Source of the DNA: Ruania rhizosphaerae
GTDB taxonomy: Bacteria; Actinomycetota; Actinomycetes; Actinomycetales; Beutenbergiaceae
NCBI RefSeq assembly: GCF_009805705.1
Contig: NZ_VSMB01000016.1
Coordinates: 1-64,000, forward strand
Reading direction: 5' to 3'
DNA: 64,000 nucleotides
Within the stretch, counting starts at the first letter, position 1; the number at the start of each line of letters is the position of its first letter. The position numbers and the translations under genes are program-made. Shown here one piece after another: positions 63,969 through 64,000 of the stretch. The notes below the pieces were generated by a model that saw only the letters and a list, made by a program, of their open reading frames with translations, ran no database searches and was not told the origin of the DNA.

Positions 63969-64000
63969 ATGCCTCGCAGTCTGAAGAAGGGTCCCTTCGT
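63969..64000 (+). CDS. rpsS: 30S ribosomal protein S19, 5' part only
   Basis: The first ten complete codons read MPRSLKKGPF, the typical S19 start, before the window ends. GGGAG lies 7 nt upstream of the ATG. It continues the S10 operon order rpsJ-rplC-rplD-rplW-rplB-rpsS. Confidence 0.93.
   Translation, partial: MPRSLKKGPF

Overview
The window is about 70% G+C, densely coded, and carries only chromosomal housekeeping and metabolic genes. Gene content and order (menaquinone genes beside nuoA-N, rpmG-hadA-hadB near murB and secE-nusG, rpoB and rpoC starting with TTG, leaderless starts 6-8 nt after a TANNNT box, a probable mycothiol-type arsenate reductase) point to an actinobacterium. The order Micrococcales, perhaps the Ruania/Beutenbergia/Georgenia neighbourhood, is a guess from overall protein similarity. 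No insertion sequence, prophage or CRISPR array was seen.

Layout. (1) 0.1-1.1 kb: an SMR exporter with its probable TetR regulator. (2) 1.2-26.6 kb: a respiratory supercluster with menC-menD, an HtrA protease, menF (reverse strand), the menaquinone methyltransferase gene, a MenJ-like menaquinone reductase, all fourteen nuo genes, and a long-chain polyprenyl diphosphate synthase gene that overlaps nuoN. Much of menaquinone synthesis, its tail supply and the NADH dehydrogenase that reduces it are therefore encoded together. (3) 26.7-31.2 kb: arsenate reductase, RarD permease, FprA reductase, HtpX and YajQ. (4) 31.3-38.4 kb: tRNA-Tyr, tRNA-Thr, tRNA-Met, rpmG, hadA, hadB, a LacI/MFS pair, murB, a hydrolase and an adenosine deaminase. 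(5) 38.4-43.2 kb: an accessory-looking cassette with an APH-fold kinase, two exported Ser/Pro-rich proteins with related signal regions, and a sensor kinase/OmpR regulator pair. (6) 43.3-64 kb: tRNA-Trp, secE-nusG, rplKA, rplJL, rpoBC, rpsL-rpsG-fusA-tuf and the start of the S10 operon, cut in rpsS at the right edge.

The most notable signals are non-coding. A run of seven hairpins fills the nusG-rplK spacer. A 24-nt sequence is identical in the rpsL and rpsJ leaders. A roughly 60-bp palindrome occurs in two distant spacers. A 28-bp inverted repeat straddles the menD stop codon and is followed by a 13-bp tandem duplication. Matching ATGAGA-N4-TCTCAT palindromes precede the kinase gene and one of the Ser/Pro protein genes in cassette 5, while an 11-bp tandem repeat lies at the sensor kinase promoter. 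Together these suggest a small two-component regulon that I do not recognise. NuoG has lost all four ligands of iron-sulfur cluster N7, with the ligand spacing kept.
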